NCBI RefSeq assembly: GCF_000152905.1 | Contig: NZ_AAMY01000002.1 | Location: forward strand, 186,001-250,000 | Length of the DNA: 64,000 nt | Origin: Nitrobacter sp. Nb-311A | GTDB taxonomy: Bacteria > Pseudomonadota > Alphaproteobacteria > Rhizobiales > Xanthobacteraceae | Reading direction: 5' to 3' | In this document: piece by piece, positions 47,840 to 57,815 of the stretch | Layout of the letters: every line of letters begins with the position of its first letter | Position numbering within the stretch: the stretch's first letter is position 1 | Notes under the pieces: model-generated | Databases searched by the model: none | The model's input: only the letters and a program-made list of their open reading frames with translations | Told to the model about the DNA's origin: nothing | Translations under genes and position numbers: made by a program

Positions 47840-49105
47840 ATGCGGGAAATGAAACTTCAAGACCTCAAGGCCAAGACTCCAGCCGAACTCGTTTCGTTTG
47901 CGGAAGAGCTGGGAGTCGAAAATGCCAGCACCATGCGTAAACAGGAGCTGATGTTCGCCATTCTGAAGCAGCTAGCCATTCAGGAAACCGATATCATTGG
48001 TGAAGGTGTCGTCGAGGTGCTCTCGGACGGCTTCGGATTCCTACGCTCGCCGGATGCCAACTATCTGCCGGGTCCGGACGATATCTACGTTTCGCCATCA
48101 CAGATCCGCCGCTTCGGCCTGCGAACCGGGGACACCATTGAAGGACACATCCGCAGCCCCAAAGAGGGCGAGCGCTACTTTGCGTTGCTGAAAGTCAATA
48201 CCCTCAATTTTGAGGATCCTGAGAAGTCAAAGCACAAGGTCAACTTCGACAACCTGACGCCCCTGTTCCCCGATCAGCGGTTCCGGCTCGAGCTGGAAGA
48301 TCCCACGCGTAAAGATCTGTCGGCGCGGGTCATCGACATCGTTGCTCCGATCGGCAAGGGCCAGCGCGCGTTGATCGTGGCGCCGCCGCGCACCGGCAAG
48401 ACGGTGCTGATGCAGAACATCGCCCACTCCATCACCGCCAATCATCCGGAGTGCTATCTGATCGTTCTTCTGATCGACGAACGTCCTGAGGAAGTCACCG
48501 ACATGCAGCGGTCGGTGAAAGGCGAAGTCGTGTCCTCCACATTCGATGAACCGGCGGTGCGCCACGTCCAGGTCGCCGAGATGGTGATCGAAAAGGCCAA
48601 GCGCCTGGTCGAACACGGCCGCGATGTCGTGATCCTGCTTGATTCGATTACGCGTCTTGGCCGAGCCTACAATACCGTGGTGCCCTCCTCCGGCAAGGTG
48701 TTGACCGGCGGCGTCGATGCCAACGCCTTACAGCGGCCGAAGCGCTTCTTCGGTGCGGCTCGCAATATTGAGGAAGGTGGCTCGCTGACCATCATTGCCA
48801 CCGCGCTGGTCGATACCGGAAGCCGCATGGACGAGGTGATTTTTGAGGAGTTCAAAGGCACCGGCAATTCGGAATTGATTCTCGACCGCAAGGTCGCCGA
48901 CAAGCGCACTTTCCCCGCGATCGACATCGCCCGCTCCGGAACGCGCAAGGAAGAGCTAATCACCGATCCGCAACTGCTCAAGAAGATGTATGTGCTGCGG
49001 CGCATTCTCAACCCGATGGGCACCATGGATGCGATCGAGTTCCTGCTCGACAAGCTGCGCAATACCAAGAACAACGGCGAGTTCTTCGAGTCGATGAATA
49101 CGTGA
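47840..49105 (+). CDS. rho: transcription termination factor Rho
   Basis: Hexameric RNA helicase that ends transcription at C-rich unstructured sites. The 421-residue protein has the N-terminal helical domain (Met-Lys-Leu-Gln-Asp-Leu-Lys), an RNA-binding cold-shock-like domain with Gly-Phe-Gly-Phe-Leu-Arg near residue 67, a P-loop Pro-Pro-Arg-Thr-Gly-Lys-Thr near 185, Walker B Val-Ile-Leu-Leu-Asp-Ser near 270, and the Q/R loops. Normal length without the long insert of actinobacterial Rho. Confidence 0.98.
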   Translation: MREMKLQDLKAKTPAELVSFAEELGVENASTMRKQELMFAILKQLAIQETDIIGEGVVEVLSDGFGFLRSPDANYLPGPDDIYVSPSQIRRFGLRTGDTIEGHIRSPKEGERYFALLKVNTLNFEDPEKSKHKVNFDNLTPLFPDQRFRLELEDPTRKDLSARVIDIVAPIGKGQRALIVAPPRTGKTVLMQNIAHSITANHPECYLIVLLIDERPEEVTDMQRSVKGEVVSSTFDEPAVRHVQVAEMVIEKAKRLVEHGRDVVILLDSITRLGRAYNTVVPSSGKVLTGGVDANALQRPKRFFGAARNIEEGGSLTIIATALVDTGSRMDEVIFEEFKGTGNSELILDRKVADKRTFPAIDIARSGTRKEELITDPQLLKKMYVLRRILNPMGTMDAIEFLLDKLRNTKNNGEFFESMNT

Positions 49106-49240
49106 TGCCAACAGGCGGAAGGCACCGAAACATGAGGCCGGTGAGTAATCGCAGGTCTTTTCGTTTCTGGAATGCTGTGCGCCGAACTTTTTTCCGGAAG
49201 TCGCGACTTATTATTGGTCTTATCAGGAAGATGAGGGCTG

Positions 49241-49399
49241 ATGTTTGCGGCGCTCCTTTATGCTCTGCCCTACATTGTCGGCGGCGCGATGTGTCTGTTG
49301 GTGCTGATCGGCTTTTGGCGCGGTTTGAGTTTACGTCCGCACAAGGACGGTTACGGTTCTCGCCGCGGTATTCATTGGTGGTACGGCCCGCGCGATTGA
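49241..49399 (+). CDS. 52-residue predicted membrane protein
   Basis: Short gene from the ATG at 49241, preceded by GAGGG three bases upstream. Residues 3-27 form one hydrophobic helix (Ala-Ala-Leu-Leu-Tyr-Ala-Leu-Pro-Tyr-Ile-Val ... Leu-Val-Leu-Ile-Gly), followed by a basic, aromatic tail with Arg-Pro-His-Lys-Asp-Gly-Tyr and Trp-Trp-Tyr-Gly-Pro-Arg-Asp. The clean ribosome-binding site, helix-plus-basic-tail layout and stop just before the convergent DUF255 gene support it as real. I recall nothing specific about its function; it could sit in the inner membrane with its tail in the cytosol. Confidence 0.6.
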   Translation: MFAALLYALPYIVGGAMCLLVLIGFWRGLSLRPHKDGYGSRRGIHWWYGPRD

Positions 49400-49409
49400 T
49401 GATGTCCCA

Positions 49410-51449
49410 CTATAGCTTCGCGACGAGTTCGATCAGCGTTTTAGGTATGGACACTGGCAATGAGCATCTTTGCTGACGGCAGACAAAGGCCGCCGCGCCC
49501 CGCACGGAACGGGCTTTTGCTTGCGCCGGATGATCAGCCGCCAGCGCCTCGGCATGTGGAGCGTGCAGCACGATGCTTGTCGCGTGCGGCAGTTTTCGTG
49601 CGGCGTTGAGCAGCGCGCCGGCTTGCGCGTCCTCGCCGACCACGACGATCTCCGCGCCGGTGAGGCGGAGATCGAGCGCATTCATGAGCGATAGCTGGCC
49701 AAAGCCCTTCTCGGTCGCGCTCGGTAGCAACGCGGTGAAGAGGCCGTCGATCCGGGCGCGCCATTTCGTATCGCCGGTCAGCGCCGCGAGGCGCACCAGG
49801 TTCTGCGCGATCAGTCCGTCGTGGTTGGGGGTGGCGTCGTCGTCGCTCGAATGCGGCCGCACGATCAGCCCTTCCGCGTCGGCGGCGGTCAGATAATAGC
49901 CGCCATGCTCGACGTCGGCGTAGTGCGTGTCCAGTGTGGATTGCCAGCGTAACGCCTGCACGAGACAGTCGTTGTCGCCGGTCGCCTCGAACAGAGCGAG
50001 TGCGGCGCGCCCCATCGCGGCGTAGTCGGATGCGAGCGCCGGCACCAGCAGCCTGCCTTCGCGCCACGAATGTCCAAGCCGTCCATCGCGGGTCATGGTG
50101 GTTCGAACGAAGTCGTACACCGCGCGCGCGATCTGCAGCCAGTCAGGCCTGTCGAAAACGCACGCCGCATGAACGAGGGCGGCAATCATCAAGCCGTTCC
50201 AGTCAGCGAGGATCTTGTCATCAAGTCCCGGACGGACCCGGCTTTCACGGCGCGCCAGCAGCTTCTCGCGCAGCGCCCGCATGTGAGCGCTGTCGTCGCT
50301 GGCCACCTCAATGCTTCTGAGACGATTGGGAATGTTGCGCCCCTCGAAGTTGCCATTGGCGGTGATGTCGTATCGAGCGGCGAAATCGGCGGCGTCGGTC
50401 GTCCCGAGCACCTCTTCGATTTCTTTCAGCGACCAGATATAGAACCTGCCCTCCTCGCCTTCGGAGTCCGCATCGAGTGAAGAGGCAAAGCCGCCCGCCG
50501 GCGTCAGCATCTCCCGGCGCAGCCAATCGACCGTCTCGGTCGCGCGTTCGCGGTACAAAGGATTTTTGCTGCGCGCATGGTCGAGCGCGAGTAGATCAAG
50601 GATCTGTGCGTTGTCGTAAAGCATCTTCTCGAAGTGCGGCACCAGCCATTTGTCGTCGACCGAATAGCGCGCGTAACCGCCGCCGAGGTGGTCGTAGATG
50701 CCGCCCTGGCTCATCCGGGTCATCGTCAGCGTGACGGCTGCGAAGAAGTGGTCGTCGTGGGTACGTGCGCCGGCGCGCCAGAGGAATTCCAGCACGGAGC
50801 ATTGAGGAAACTTCGGCGCGCCACGCAGGCCGCCGTGGACCGGATCGGTTGATTGCGCGATCAAGGCCGCAGCGTTGTCGAGTTCGGCGAGGCCGATATT
50901 CGCAGGGTTATCCGCGCGAGCGCGTTCGGAGAGTCGTGCGATCAACGCGTCGCGATGACGCGCGATTTTGTCGGGCTGCTCGCGAAAAACCCGCGCCACC
51001 GATTGCAGAACATCGGTAAATGCCGGACGGCCGAAGTCCGGCAGCTTCGGGAAGTACGTGCCGCCCCAGAACGGCGATCCATCGGGGAACAGGAACATCG
51101 TCAGCGGCCAGCCTCCCTGCTCGCCGAGATGGTGCAGCGCGTTCATGTAGATCTGATCGATATCGGGCCGCTCCTCGCGGTCGACCTTGATGCAGACGAA
51201 CAGTTCGTTCATCACTGCCGCGACGTCCTCATCCTCAAAGCTTTCGTGCGCCATGACGTGGCACCAGTGGCAGGCCGCGTAACCGATCGACAACAGGATT
51301 GGACGGTTGCTGCGCTGCGCCTCGGCGAGCGCCTCCGGTACCCACGGCCACCAGTTGACGGGATTATGCTTGTGCTGCAGCAGATAGGGACTGGTTTCCG
51401 CGGCCAGACGATTCGCAGGATGGCCTGAGCCCTTGGCGGCGTGATTCAT
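49410..51449 (-). CDS. DUF255 thioredoxin-domain/glycosidase-fold protein (YyaL family)
   Basis: 679 residues from the ATG at 51449. The N-terminal DUF255 domain has [15 protein letters not shown] near residue 22 and a thioredoxin-like Cys-His-Trp-Cys-His-Val-Met near 59. The remainder resembles an (alpha/alpha)6 barrel of the glycoside-hydrolase type, with Asp-Ala-Asp-Ser-Glu-Gly-Glu-Glu-Gly near 320 and Leu-Ala-Asp-Trp-Asn-Gly-Leu near 415. The family is conserved from bacteria to human SPATA20, function unknown. It is divergent from mnmE; the frame open to 51689 runs over mnmE and is not used. Confidence 0.93.
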   Translation of the reverse strand: MNHAAKGSGHPANRLAAETSPYLLQHKHNPVNWWPWVPEALAEAQRSNRPILLSIGYAACHWCHVMAHESFEDEDVAAVMNELFVCIKVDREERPDIDQIYMNALHHLGEQGGWPLTMFLFPDGSPFWGGTYFPKLPDFGRPAFTDVLQSVARVFREQPDKIARHRDALIARLSERARADNPANIGLAELDNAAALIAQSTDPVHGGLRGAPKFPQCSVLEFLWRAGARTHDDHFFAAVTLTMTRMSQGGIYDHLGGGYARYSVDDKWLVPHFEKMLYDNAQILDLLALDHARSKNPLYRERATETVDWLRREMLTPAGGFASSLDADSEGEEGRFYIWSLKEIEEVLGTTDAADFAARYDITANGNFEGRNIPNRLRSIEVASDDSAHMRALREKLLARRESRVRPGLDDKILADWNGLMIAALVHAACVFDRPDWLQIARAVYDFVRTTMTRDGRLGHSWREGRLLVPALASDYAAMGRAALALFEATGDNDCLVQALRWQSTLDTHYADVEHGGYYLTAADAEGLIVRPHSSDDDATPNHDGLIAQNLVRLAALTGDTKWRARIDGLFTALLPSATEKGFGQLSLMNALDLRLTGAEIVVVGEDAQAGALLNAARKLPHATSIVLHAPHAEALAADHPAQAKARSVRGAAAFVCRQQRCSLPVSIPKTLIELVAKL

Positions 51450-51552
51450 GTCGAGGCGTCCTTGCGCGATTCTGCGATAACGGAAAACGTCCGGCGTGTT
51501 CGTTGCAACGACTTCGAAGTTCAAGGCATCGAAGCAATCCAAGACATAGGTC

Positions 51553-52923
51553 ATGCATCCGCGAGAGCAAACGATCTTCGCCCTGTCGTCGGGTCGGCCG
51601 CCGTCGGCGATCGCTGTCGTGCGCGTGTCGGGTCCGCAGGCCGGCGCCGCGCTTCGTGAACTTGCAGGTGCGATTCCGGTTGCGCGCATGGCGAGGCGCG
51701 TATTGCTGCGCGACCGTATCGGTGAAGCGATTGATGATGCTGTTGTTTTGTGGTTCCCCGCGCCTGCCAGCGCAACCGGTGAAGATGTCGCGGAGTTTCA
51801 CATTCACGGTGGCCGCGCCGTGCTGAACGCCTTGTTCGCGGCGCTGTCGTCGATCGACAATACGCGAGCCGCGGAACCGGGAGAGTTTACAAGGCGGGCG
51901 TTCGAGAACGGCAAGATCGATCTCACTGAAGCCGAGGGTCTCGATGACTTGATTCATGCCGACACCGATCGGCAGCGCCGTCAGGCTCTGCGCCAGTTGC
52001 AGGGTCTGCTCGGCGATCGCGCGCGCGGCTGGCGCAAGGAGCTGATCGAGGCTTCCGCTTTGATCGAAGCCGGAATCGATTTCGTCGATGAAGGCGATGT
52101 GCCGGAAGATCTGCTGAAACCGGCGATGGAAAAGATCGCGCAGCTCCGTCGCGAGATCGAACAAACCCTTGCGGCACCGGCACAAAGCGAACGCCTGCGC
52201 GACGGTTTGATGATCGCGATTACTGGTCCGCCGAATGCCGGGAAGTCGACGCTGCTCAATCGCCTTGTCCGCCGCGAAGCAGCGATTGTGTCACCGCACG
52301 CGGGAACTACGCGTGACATCATCGAAGCGTATCTCGATCTCGACGGTTATCCGGTGACGCTCATCGATACGGCCGGCATTCGCGAGACTGACGATCCTGT
52401 CGAGCAGGAGGGCATGCGGCGCGCGCGCGATCGCGCGGCGTCGGCGGACCTGGTACTGTGGCTTTCGGATGGGGAGATGGCCGACCTGGACCCAACGATT
52501 CGCGTGGGGGATTGTTCACTCTGGCTGGTCCGGAACAAGATCGACCTTTCAGGTCCGGAGAATGATGAGGCGAACCCAAGGCAGCGTGAGACGACAACGG
52601 CGCGGGGATCGCGGGTGCGGCGGTTCCGGGTTTCCGCCCGCCGTGGCGATGGCCTTGATGATCTTGTCGCGGCGCTGACCGTTTTCGCGGGCGACCGGCT
52701 TGGTTCCAGTGAGGCGGGCGTGATCACCCGCTTGCGGCAGCGCAACATATTGCGGGATGCTGCAGGATCGCTGGCAAGGGCGGAAGCGCTCGCGGGACGG
52801 GGTGACGAACTGATCGCCGAGGAACTACGAATAGCGATTCATCTTATGGGACGGCTCCTGGGCCGCGTCGATATTGATGATATTCTTGATTCACTGTTTA
52901 AGGAATTTTGCATTGGTAAATAG
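51553..52923 (+). CDS. mnmE: tRNA uridine-5-carboxymethylaminomethyl modification GTPase MnmE
   Basis: With MnmG, installs cmnm5 groups on wobble U34 of several tRNAs. The 456-residue protein begins Asp/Gln-Thr-Ile-Phe-Ala-Leu-Ser-Ser-Gly, has the folate-binding N-domain, a central helical domain, a G domain with Gly-Pro-Pro-Asn-Ala-Gly-Lys-Ser-Thr near residue 222, Gly-Thr-Thr-Arg-Asp-Ile near 252 and Asp-Thr-Ala-Gly-Ile-Arg near 275, and the C-terminal Cys-Ile-Gly-Lys that carries the functional cysteine. mnmG lies downstream with a parS site in between. Confidence 0.97.
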   Translation: MHPREQTIFALSSGRPPSAIAVVRVSGPQAGAALRELAGAIPVARMARRVLLRDRIGEAIDDAVVLWFPAPASATGEDVAEFHIHGGRAVLNALFAALSSIDNTRAAEPGEFTRRAFENGKIDLTEAEGLDDLIHADTDRQRRQALRQLQGLLGDRARGWRKELIEASALIEAGIDFVDEGDVPEDLLKPAMEKIAQLRREIEQTLAAPAQSERLRDGLMIAITGPPNAGKSTLLNRLVRREAAIVSPHAGTTRDIIEAYLDLDGYPVTLIDTAGIRETDDPVEQEGMRRARDRAASADLVLWLSDGEMADLDPTIRVGDCSLWLVRNKIDLSGPENDEANPRQRETTTARGSRVRRFRVSARRGDGLDDLVAALTVFAGDRLGSSEAGVITRLRQRNILRDAAGSLARAEALAGRGDELIAEELRIAIHLMGRLLGRVDIDDILDSLFKEFCIGK

Positions 52924-52992
52924 TGATTATAAATTCATTTCTTTATTGAGGGTCCGGGCTGTGAGGTTATGCAGGCCCGCTCGATGTGGGGA

Positions 52993-53008
52993 TGTTTCAC
53001 GTGAAACA
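52993..53008. other. parS centromere site 1
   Basis: Perfect 16-base palindrome TGTTTCACGTGAAACA, identical to the conserved chromosomal ParB-binding site, in the mnmE-mnmG gap. Confidence 0.95.
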
Positions 53009-53089
53009 TTCCATGCTTGTGCCAGAAATCCAAACTTTCCGATCGCCCCCGTCTGCGTTAGAAGTCGCGCCGGATATGGCGAGAAGCTT

Positions 53090-54961
53090 ATGGCAGCAAC
53101 ATTCGACGTCATTGTAATCGGCGGTGGCCACGCCGGCTGCGAGGCCGCGGCGGCGTCCGCGCGAATCGGCGCACGAACGGCGCTGGTCACCCATCGGTTC
53201 GCTACCGTCGGCGCGATGTCGTGTAATCCGGCCATCGGCGGACTCGGCAAGGGCCATCTGGTCCGCGAGGTCGATGCCCTCGATGGTCTGATGGGACGCA
53301 TGGCCGATGCCGCAGGAATCCAGTTCCGGATGCTCAATCGCCGCAAGGGTCCGGCGGTCCGCGGCCCACGCGCGCAGGAAGACCGCAAGCTCTATGCCGC
53401 CGCGATGCAAGTTGCGATTCGCGAAACCGCGAACCTCGAGGTGATCGTAGGTGAGGCGGATGATCTGATTATCTCTGATGGCAGAATCGGCGGCATTCGC
53501 CTGATCGATGGCCGCCAGTTCAGGTCTGCCGCGGTGGTCGTCACCACCGGCACCTTTCTGCGCGGTTTGATCCATCTCGGCGAAAAGAGCTGGCCGGCAG
53601 GGCGGGTCGATGAAGCGCCGGCGCTCGGGTTGTCGAGGTCATTCGAGCGGATCGGCTTCACGCTTGGCCGGCTCAAGACCGGAACCCCGCCGCGGCTTGA
53701 TGGCGCGACCATCGGCTGGGCCGCAGTCGAGATGCAGCCCGGCGACGATCCGCCGGAGCCGTTTTCGGTGATGACCGGACGAATTACAACGCCGCAGATC
53801 GAATGCGGCATCACCCGCACCACGCCGGCGACGCACGAGGTGATTCGCGTCAACGTGCGTCGTTCGCCGATCTATTCCGGCCAGATCACCAGCTCCGGCC
53901 CGCGCTATTGCCCTTCGATCGAGGACAAGGTGGTCCGCTTCGGCGATCGCGACGGGCATCAGATTTTTCTGGAGCCGGAGGGTCTCGACGACCCCACGGT
54001 CTATCCCAACGGGATTTCGACCTCGCTTCCCGAAGACGTGCAGCTTGCGATACTTGCGACCATTCCCGGCCTCGAGAAAGTCAGGATGACCCGGCCGGGC
54101 TATGCCATCGAATACGATCATGTCGATCCGCGCGAACTCGATCCGACCTTGCAGACCCGGCGGATGCCTGGGTTGTTCCTGGCCGGACAGATCAACGGCA
54201 CCACCGGTTACGAGGAGGCGGCGGCGCAGGGCCTCGTTGCGGGGCTGAATGCGGCATTGGGCGCGGGTGGCGGCGATCCGATCGTGTTCGACCGCGCCGA
54301 CGGCTATCTCGGCGTCATGATCGACGACCTCGTGACACGCGGGATCACCGAACCTTATCGGATGTTCACCTCCCGCGCGGAATACCGCCTGACGCTGCGG
54401 GCCGACAATGCCGACCAGCGGTTGACGGACAAGGGAATTGCCCTCGGGTGCGTCGGGGCAGGGCGCGCGGCTCATCATCGGGCCAAAATCGCGGCCTTGC
54501 GCGCGGCCAAGGCGTTGGCGATGTCGCTGTCGGTGACACCGAACGAGGCTGCGTGCCACGGGCTCTCGCTCAATCGCGATGGCCATCGGCGGTCCGCGTT
54601 CGAGTTATTGTCCTATCCGGATATCGGCTGGCGTGAGGTGGCCGCGATCTGGCCCGAACTGTCGGCCGTTGATCCCAAGATTGCCGTGCATCTGGAGATC
54701 GATGCCAAATACGATGTTTATCTAAAGCGGCAGACCGCCGATGTCGAAGCGTTCCGCCGTGACGAGGGGCTGGTTCTCACCGGAATCGACTATAGCGTGG
54801 TGCCGGGCCTCTCCAATGAGGCTAGAGGCCGGCTGGAAAAGGCCCAGCCCCGCACCATAGGGCAGGCGGGCCGTCTCGACGGAATTACTCCGGCTGCGCT
54901 TGGTATTCTGGCGGCCTATCTGCGTCGGGAGACGCGCAAGGGAACGGCCGCTTCCGCGTGA
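53090..54961 (+). CDS. mnmG: tRNA uridine-5-carboxymethylaminomethyl modification enzyme MnmG (GidA)
   Basis: FAD-dependent partner of MnmE. From the ATG at 53090 the protein has 623 residues, the usual size; the frame open from 52874 runs through the parS site and is not coding. It opens with the FAD motif [12 protein letters not shown], has Ser-Cys-Asn-Pro-Ala-Ile-Gly-Gly near residue 43, [10 protein letters not shown] near 195, and [12 protein letters not shown] near 365. It is bracketed by two parS sites. Confidence 0.97.
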   Translation: MAATFDVIVIGGGHAGCEAAAASARIGARTALVTHRFATVGAMSCNPAIGGLGKGHLVREVDALDGLMGRMADAAGIQFRMLNRRKGPAVRGPRAQEDRKLYAAAMQVAIRETANLEVIVGEADDLIISDGRIGGIRLIDGRQFRSAAVVVTTGTFLRGLIHLGEKSWPAGRVDEAPALGLSRSFERIGFTLGRLKTGTPPRLDGATIGWAAVEMQPGDDPPEPFSVMTGRITTPQIECGITRTTPATHEVIRVNVRRSPIYSGQITSSGPRYCPSIEDKVVRFGDRDGHQIFLEPEGLDDPTVYPNGISTSLPEDVQLAILATIPGLEKVRMTRPGYAIEYDHVDPRELDPTLQTRRMPGLFLAGQINGTTGYEEAAAQGLVAGLNAALGAGGGDPIVFDRADGYLGVMIDDLVTRGITEPYRMFTSRAEYRLTLRADNADQRLTDKGIALGCVGAGRAAHHRAKIAALRAAKALAMSLSVTPNEAACHGLSLNRDGHRRSAFELLSYPDIGWREVAAIWPELSAVDPKIAVHLEIDAKYDVYLKRQTADVEAFRRDEGLVLTGIDYSVVPGLSNEARGRLEKAQPRTIGQAGRLDGITPAALGILAAYLRRETRKGTAASA

Positions 54962-54985
54962 TGATTTAGCTCGGGCCGGCTTGAA

Positions 54986-55001
54986 TGTTTCACGTGAAAC
55001 A
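54986..55001. other. parS centromere site 2
   Basis: Second perfect TGTTTCACGTGAAACA, 24 bases after the mnmG stop and within the leader of rsmG. With site 1 it gives ParB two loading points about 2 kb apart, next to parAB. Confidence 0.95.
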
Positions 55002-55083
55002 ATTCCGGCCTGTGAGCCAATGGTCGACCGACGATTCGAACCGCGGCTCGCCAAACATCTGGTCAGGAATCAGAGGCGAGTCT

Positions 55084-55797
55084 ATGTTCGCCAAGATGCC
55101 CATGATCAAACAAGAGCGCTCCCTATGTTCGACGACCGACAAGTCGGCCGCGCTGGCGTTGACTCCTGTTTCCCCTCAGACCGAAGCGCGGCTGGATGCC
55201 TTCGTCGGTCTGCTGGGCCAATGGCAGACAAAGACCAATCTGGTCGCGCCATCGACGCTGCCTCGGCTCTGGACCCGTCACATCGCGGATTCGCTTCAGC
55301 TTCTGGCGCTCGCCCCGCATGCAAAACGCTGGGCCGATCTCGGCAGCGGCGGCGGCTTTCCCGGTGTCGTGCTGGCCTGCGCCCTTGCGGGCATCGAAGG
55401 CGCGCGTGTCGATCTGATTGAGCGCAATGCCAAGAAGGCGGCATTTCTCCGCGAGGCCGTGCGGATCACCGCGTCGCCGGGCATCGTTCACTTGACGGAT
55501 ATCGGGGATTATGTGGACAGATTGGAGGACCGGATCGATTGCGTAACCGCGCGCGCGCTGGCGCCTCTACAAGTGCTGCTCGGCTTCGCAGAACCCTTGG
55601 TTAAAAAAGGCGCTACGGCTATGTTTCTCAAGGGTCAAGATGTAGAAGTTGAATTGACCGAAGCTACTAAATATTGGAATATTAAGCCCCGGATTCATTC
55701 AAGCTGTACCGGCGGACAGGGCTGGATCGTCGAGCTCGATCATATCGGGCGGCACGATGAGCGTCCTCAGGCACAACAGGCATGGCGTCGTGTATGA
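55084..55797 (+). CDS. rsmG: 16S rRNA (guanine-527-N7) methyltransferase
   Basis: SAM-dependent methylation of G527 in 16S rRNA; loss gives low-level streptomycin resistance in other bacteria. About 237 residues from the ATG at 55084. The motif Ala-Asp-Leu-Gly-Ser-Gly-Gly-Gly-Phe-Pro-Gly lies near residue 82, Asp-Leu-Ile-Glu-Arg near 106, and Thr-Ala-Arg-Ala-Leu-Ala-Pro-Leu near 154. An in-frame ATG at 54985 sits inside parS site 2 and would add 33 residues; I reject it because the extra part has no family match. The stop overlaps the parA start as ATGA. Confidence 0.95.
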   Translation: MFAKMPMIKQERSLCSTTDKSAALALTPVSPQTEARLDAFVGLLGQWQTKTNLVAPSTLPRLWTRHIADSLQLLALAPHAKRWADLGSGGGFPGVVLACALAGIEGARVDLIERNAKKAAFLREAVRITASPGIVHLTDIGDYVDRLEDRIDCVTARALAPLQVLLGFAEPLVKKGATAMFLKGQDVEVELTEATKYWNIKPRIHSSCTGGQGWIVELDHIGRHDERPQAQQAWRRV

Positions 55798-56651
55798 CGG
55801 TAATTGACCAAGTCTACCAACGGGATGACGAAGGTGAGTTCCATGTCCGCCATCCCCGGATTATTTCGCTCGCCAATCAGAAGGGCGGTGTCGGCAAAAC
55901 CACGACAGCGATCAATCTCGGCACAGCTCTGGCCGCAATCGGCGAACGCGTCCTGATCGTCGATCTCGATCCGCAAGGCAACGCCTCCACGGGTCTCGGC
56001 ATCGACCGGCGCGATCGCAACGTCTCCACTTATGATGTGTTGATCGGCGAAGCTCCGCTACGTGACGCCGTGGTGCCGACCGCGGTGCCGCGCCTGCACA
56101 TCGCCGCCTCGACCATGGATCTTTCCGGTCTGGAACTCGAGCTTGGAGCCACGAAGGATCGCGCCTTCCGTTTGCGTGATGCAATCATCGCGCTCAACGG
56201 CAATGCGGCCGATACCGCCGATTACACCTATGTGCTGATCGATTGTCCGCCGTCGCTCAATCTTCTCACTGTCAACGCGATGGCGGCGTCGGATGCGATC
56301 CTTGTGCCGTTGCAATGCGAGTTCTTCGCCCTCGAAGGTCTGTCGCAGCTGTTGCAGACCGTCGAGCAGGTGCGCTCCACGCTCAATCCGAATCTGTCGA
56401 TCCACGGCATCGTGCTCACCATGTTCGACTCGCGTAACAACCTGTCGAACCAGGTGGTCGCCGATGTGCGCCAGTTCATGGGCTCGAAAGTCTACGACAC
56501 CATGATCCCGCGCAACGTGCGCATTTCGGAAGCGCCGTCCTACGGCAAGCCGGTGCTGGTCTATGATCTCAAATGTAGCGGCAGCGAGGCCTATCTGAAA
56601 CTCGCGACCGAGGTGATTCAACGCGAGCGTGAGCTGCGCGCGACACATTGA
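55794..56651 (+). CDS. parA: chromosome partitioning ATPase ParA
   Basis: Walker-type ATPase that, with ParB-parS, moves origins apart. The 285-residue protein has a short N-terminal extension, the deviant P-loop Lys-Gly-Gly-Val-Gly-Lys-Thr-Thr near residue 32, Asp-Leu-Asp-Pro-Gln-Gly-Asn near 60, and Asp-Cys-Pro-Pro-Ser-Leu near 148. The ATG overlaps the rsmG stop. parB follows after a 240-base gap with an RPE-like hairpin. The short N-terminus fits chromosomal rather than plasmid ParA. Confidence 0.97.
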   Translation: MTVIDQVYQRDDEGEFHVRHPRIISLANQKGGVGKTTTAINLGTALAAIGERVLIVDLDPQGNASTGLGIDRRDRNVSTYDVLIGEAPLRDAVVPTAVPRLHIAASTMDLSGLELELGATKDRAFRLRDAIIALNGNAADTADYTYVLIDCPPSLNLLTVNAMAASDAILVPLQCEFFALEGLSQLLQTVEQVRSTLNPNLSIHGIVLTMFDSRNNLSNQVVADVRQFMGSKVYDTMIPRNVRISEAPSYGKPVLVYDLKCSGSEAYLKLATEVIQRERELRATH

Positions 56652-56721
56652 GGATCGAAGCCGGTCGTGGTGCGCGTGAACAAATCGATGGGTGTCGCCA
56701 CGATATGCAAACTGCTCTCGC

Positions 56722-56792
56722 TGTGGGGGAGAGAGATTTGGCGAGCAAAAGCACTTGCGGCTTGCTCACCTTCCCGCCGTCTCCCACAAGGG
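56722..56792. repeat. RPE-like imperfect hairpin between parA and parB
   Basis: TGTGGGGGAGAGAGATTTGGCGAGCA pairs imperfectly with TGCTCACCTTCCCGCCGTCTCCCACA around a 20-base loop. It belongs to the same broad class as the elements at 38456-38602, and splits the parAB pair. Confidence 0.6.
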
Positions 56793-56891
56793 GAAGCCGA
56801 AAAGAAACAGGCGACGCCGTCGTTCTGACGAGCAATGGCAAAATCAATTCGTTAATTCGGAGTACGTTGCGTGAATCCAAGGGAGCTGGCG

Positions 56892-57776
56892 ATGGCCGAC
56901 GAAGCGCGTTCGCGATTGGGGCGCGGTCTTGCAAGTCTGATCGGCGACGTCGGCGGCGAGGCTGCCCACGCTGAGCGCCCGCGCGTACAGCGCAAGGTGC
57001 CGATCGAATTTTTGAAACCCAATCCGCGCAATCCACGCCGTGCGTTTTCGGATATCGAACTCAATGAGCTTTCCGACTCCATCAAACAGCACGGCGTCAT
57101 CCAGCCGATCGTGGTGCGGCCGGTAAAGGGGATGCAGGATCGCTTTGAGATCATCGCAGGCGAGCGTCGCTGGCGCGCGGCGCAATCCGCTGGGCTGCAT
57201 GAGATCCCGATCGTACCGGTCGATGTCAGCGACCATGTCGCGCTCGAGATCGCGATCGTCGAGAACGTGCAGCGCGAGGATCTCAACGCGATGGAAGAGG
57301 CGCAGGGCTATCATGCGCTCGCCAATGAATTCAAACGCACCCAGGACGAGATTGCGAAGATCGTCGGCAAGAGCCGCAGCCATGTCGCCAACATGATGCG
57401 GCTGACGAAACTGCCGGACGATGTGCAAGCGCTGATTGCCTCCGGCGAGCTATCGGCGGGCCATGCGCGCGCGCTGATCGGCGTGCCAGATCCTTCCGCG
57501 GCGGCGAAGCGCATCGTCGCGGAAGGTCTTAACGTGCGGCAGGCCGAGGCGCTCGCGCATCAGGAAGGCGTGCCGGAGCGCAAGCCGCCGAAGGCGCGCG
57601 TGGACAAGCCGCAGAAGGATCCGGATACGTTGGCGCTGGAAAGGCGAGTCAGCGACGCGCTCGGACTCGCCGTGACGGTGGACCACAGGAATCCCGGCGG
57701 CGTCGTGCAGATCCGTTATCGCGATCTCGAACAGCTTGACGAGATTTTGAAAAGGCTGGATTCGAAAGGATCTTAA
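56892..57776 (+). CDS. parB: chromosome partitioning protein ParB
   Basis: CTP-dependent clamp that loads at parS. The 294-residue protein begins Ala-Asp-Glu-Ala-Arg with Leu-Gly-Arg-Gly-Leu-Ala-Ser-Leu-Ile near residue 9 for ParA contact, Arg-Asn-Pro-Arg near 46, the CTP-binding Gly-Glu-Arg-Arg-Trp-Arg-Ala-Ala near 89 and Glu-Asn-Val-Gln-Arg-Glu-Asp-Leu-Asn near 122, then the helix-turn-helix (Ser-Arg-Ser-His-Val-Ala-Asn) and a C-terminal dimerisation segment. The ATG at 56892 follows AAGGGAGCTGGCG. It converges with holA. Confidence 0.97.
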   Translation: MADEARSRLGRGLASLIGDVGGEAAHAERPRVQRKVPIEFLKPNPRNPRRAFSDIELNELSDSIKQHGVIQPIVVRPVKGMQDRFEIIAGERRWRAAQSAGLHEIPIVPVDVSDHVALEIAIVENVQREDLNAMEEAQGYHALANEFKRTQDEIAKIVGKSRSHVANMMRLTKLPDDVQALIASGELSAGHARALIGVPDPSAAAKRIVAEGLNVRQAEALAHQEGVPERKPPKARVDKPQKDPDTLALERRVSDALGLAVTVDHRNPGGVVQIRYRDLEQLDEILKRLDSKGS

Positions 57777-57815
57777 CCGTTCCACCGGTCATTGCTTTGC
57801 TGGCAATGACGGTCG

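Noticed and set aside
54985-55083. Extended rsmG start at the ATG inside parS site 2
   Set aside because: The additional 33 residues have no family match and the DNA is explained by the parS palindrome and leader.
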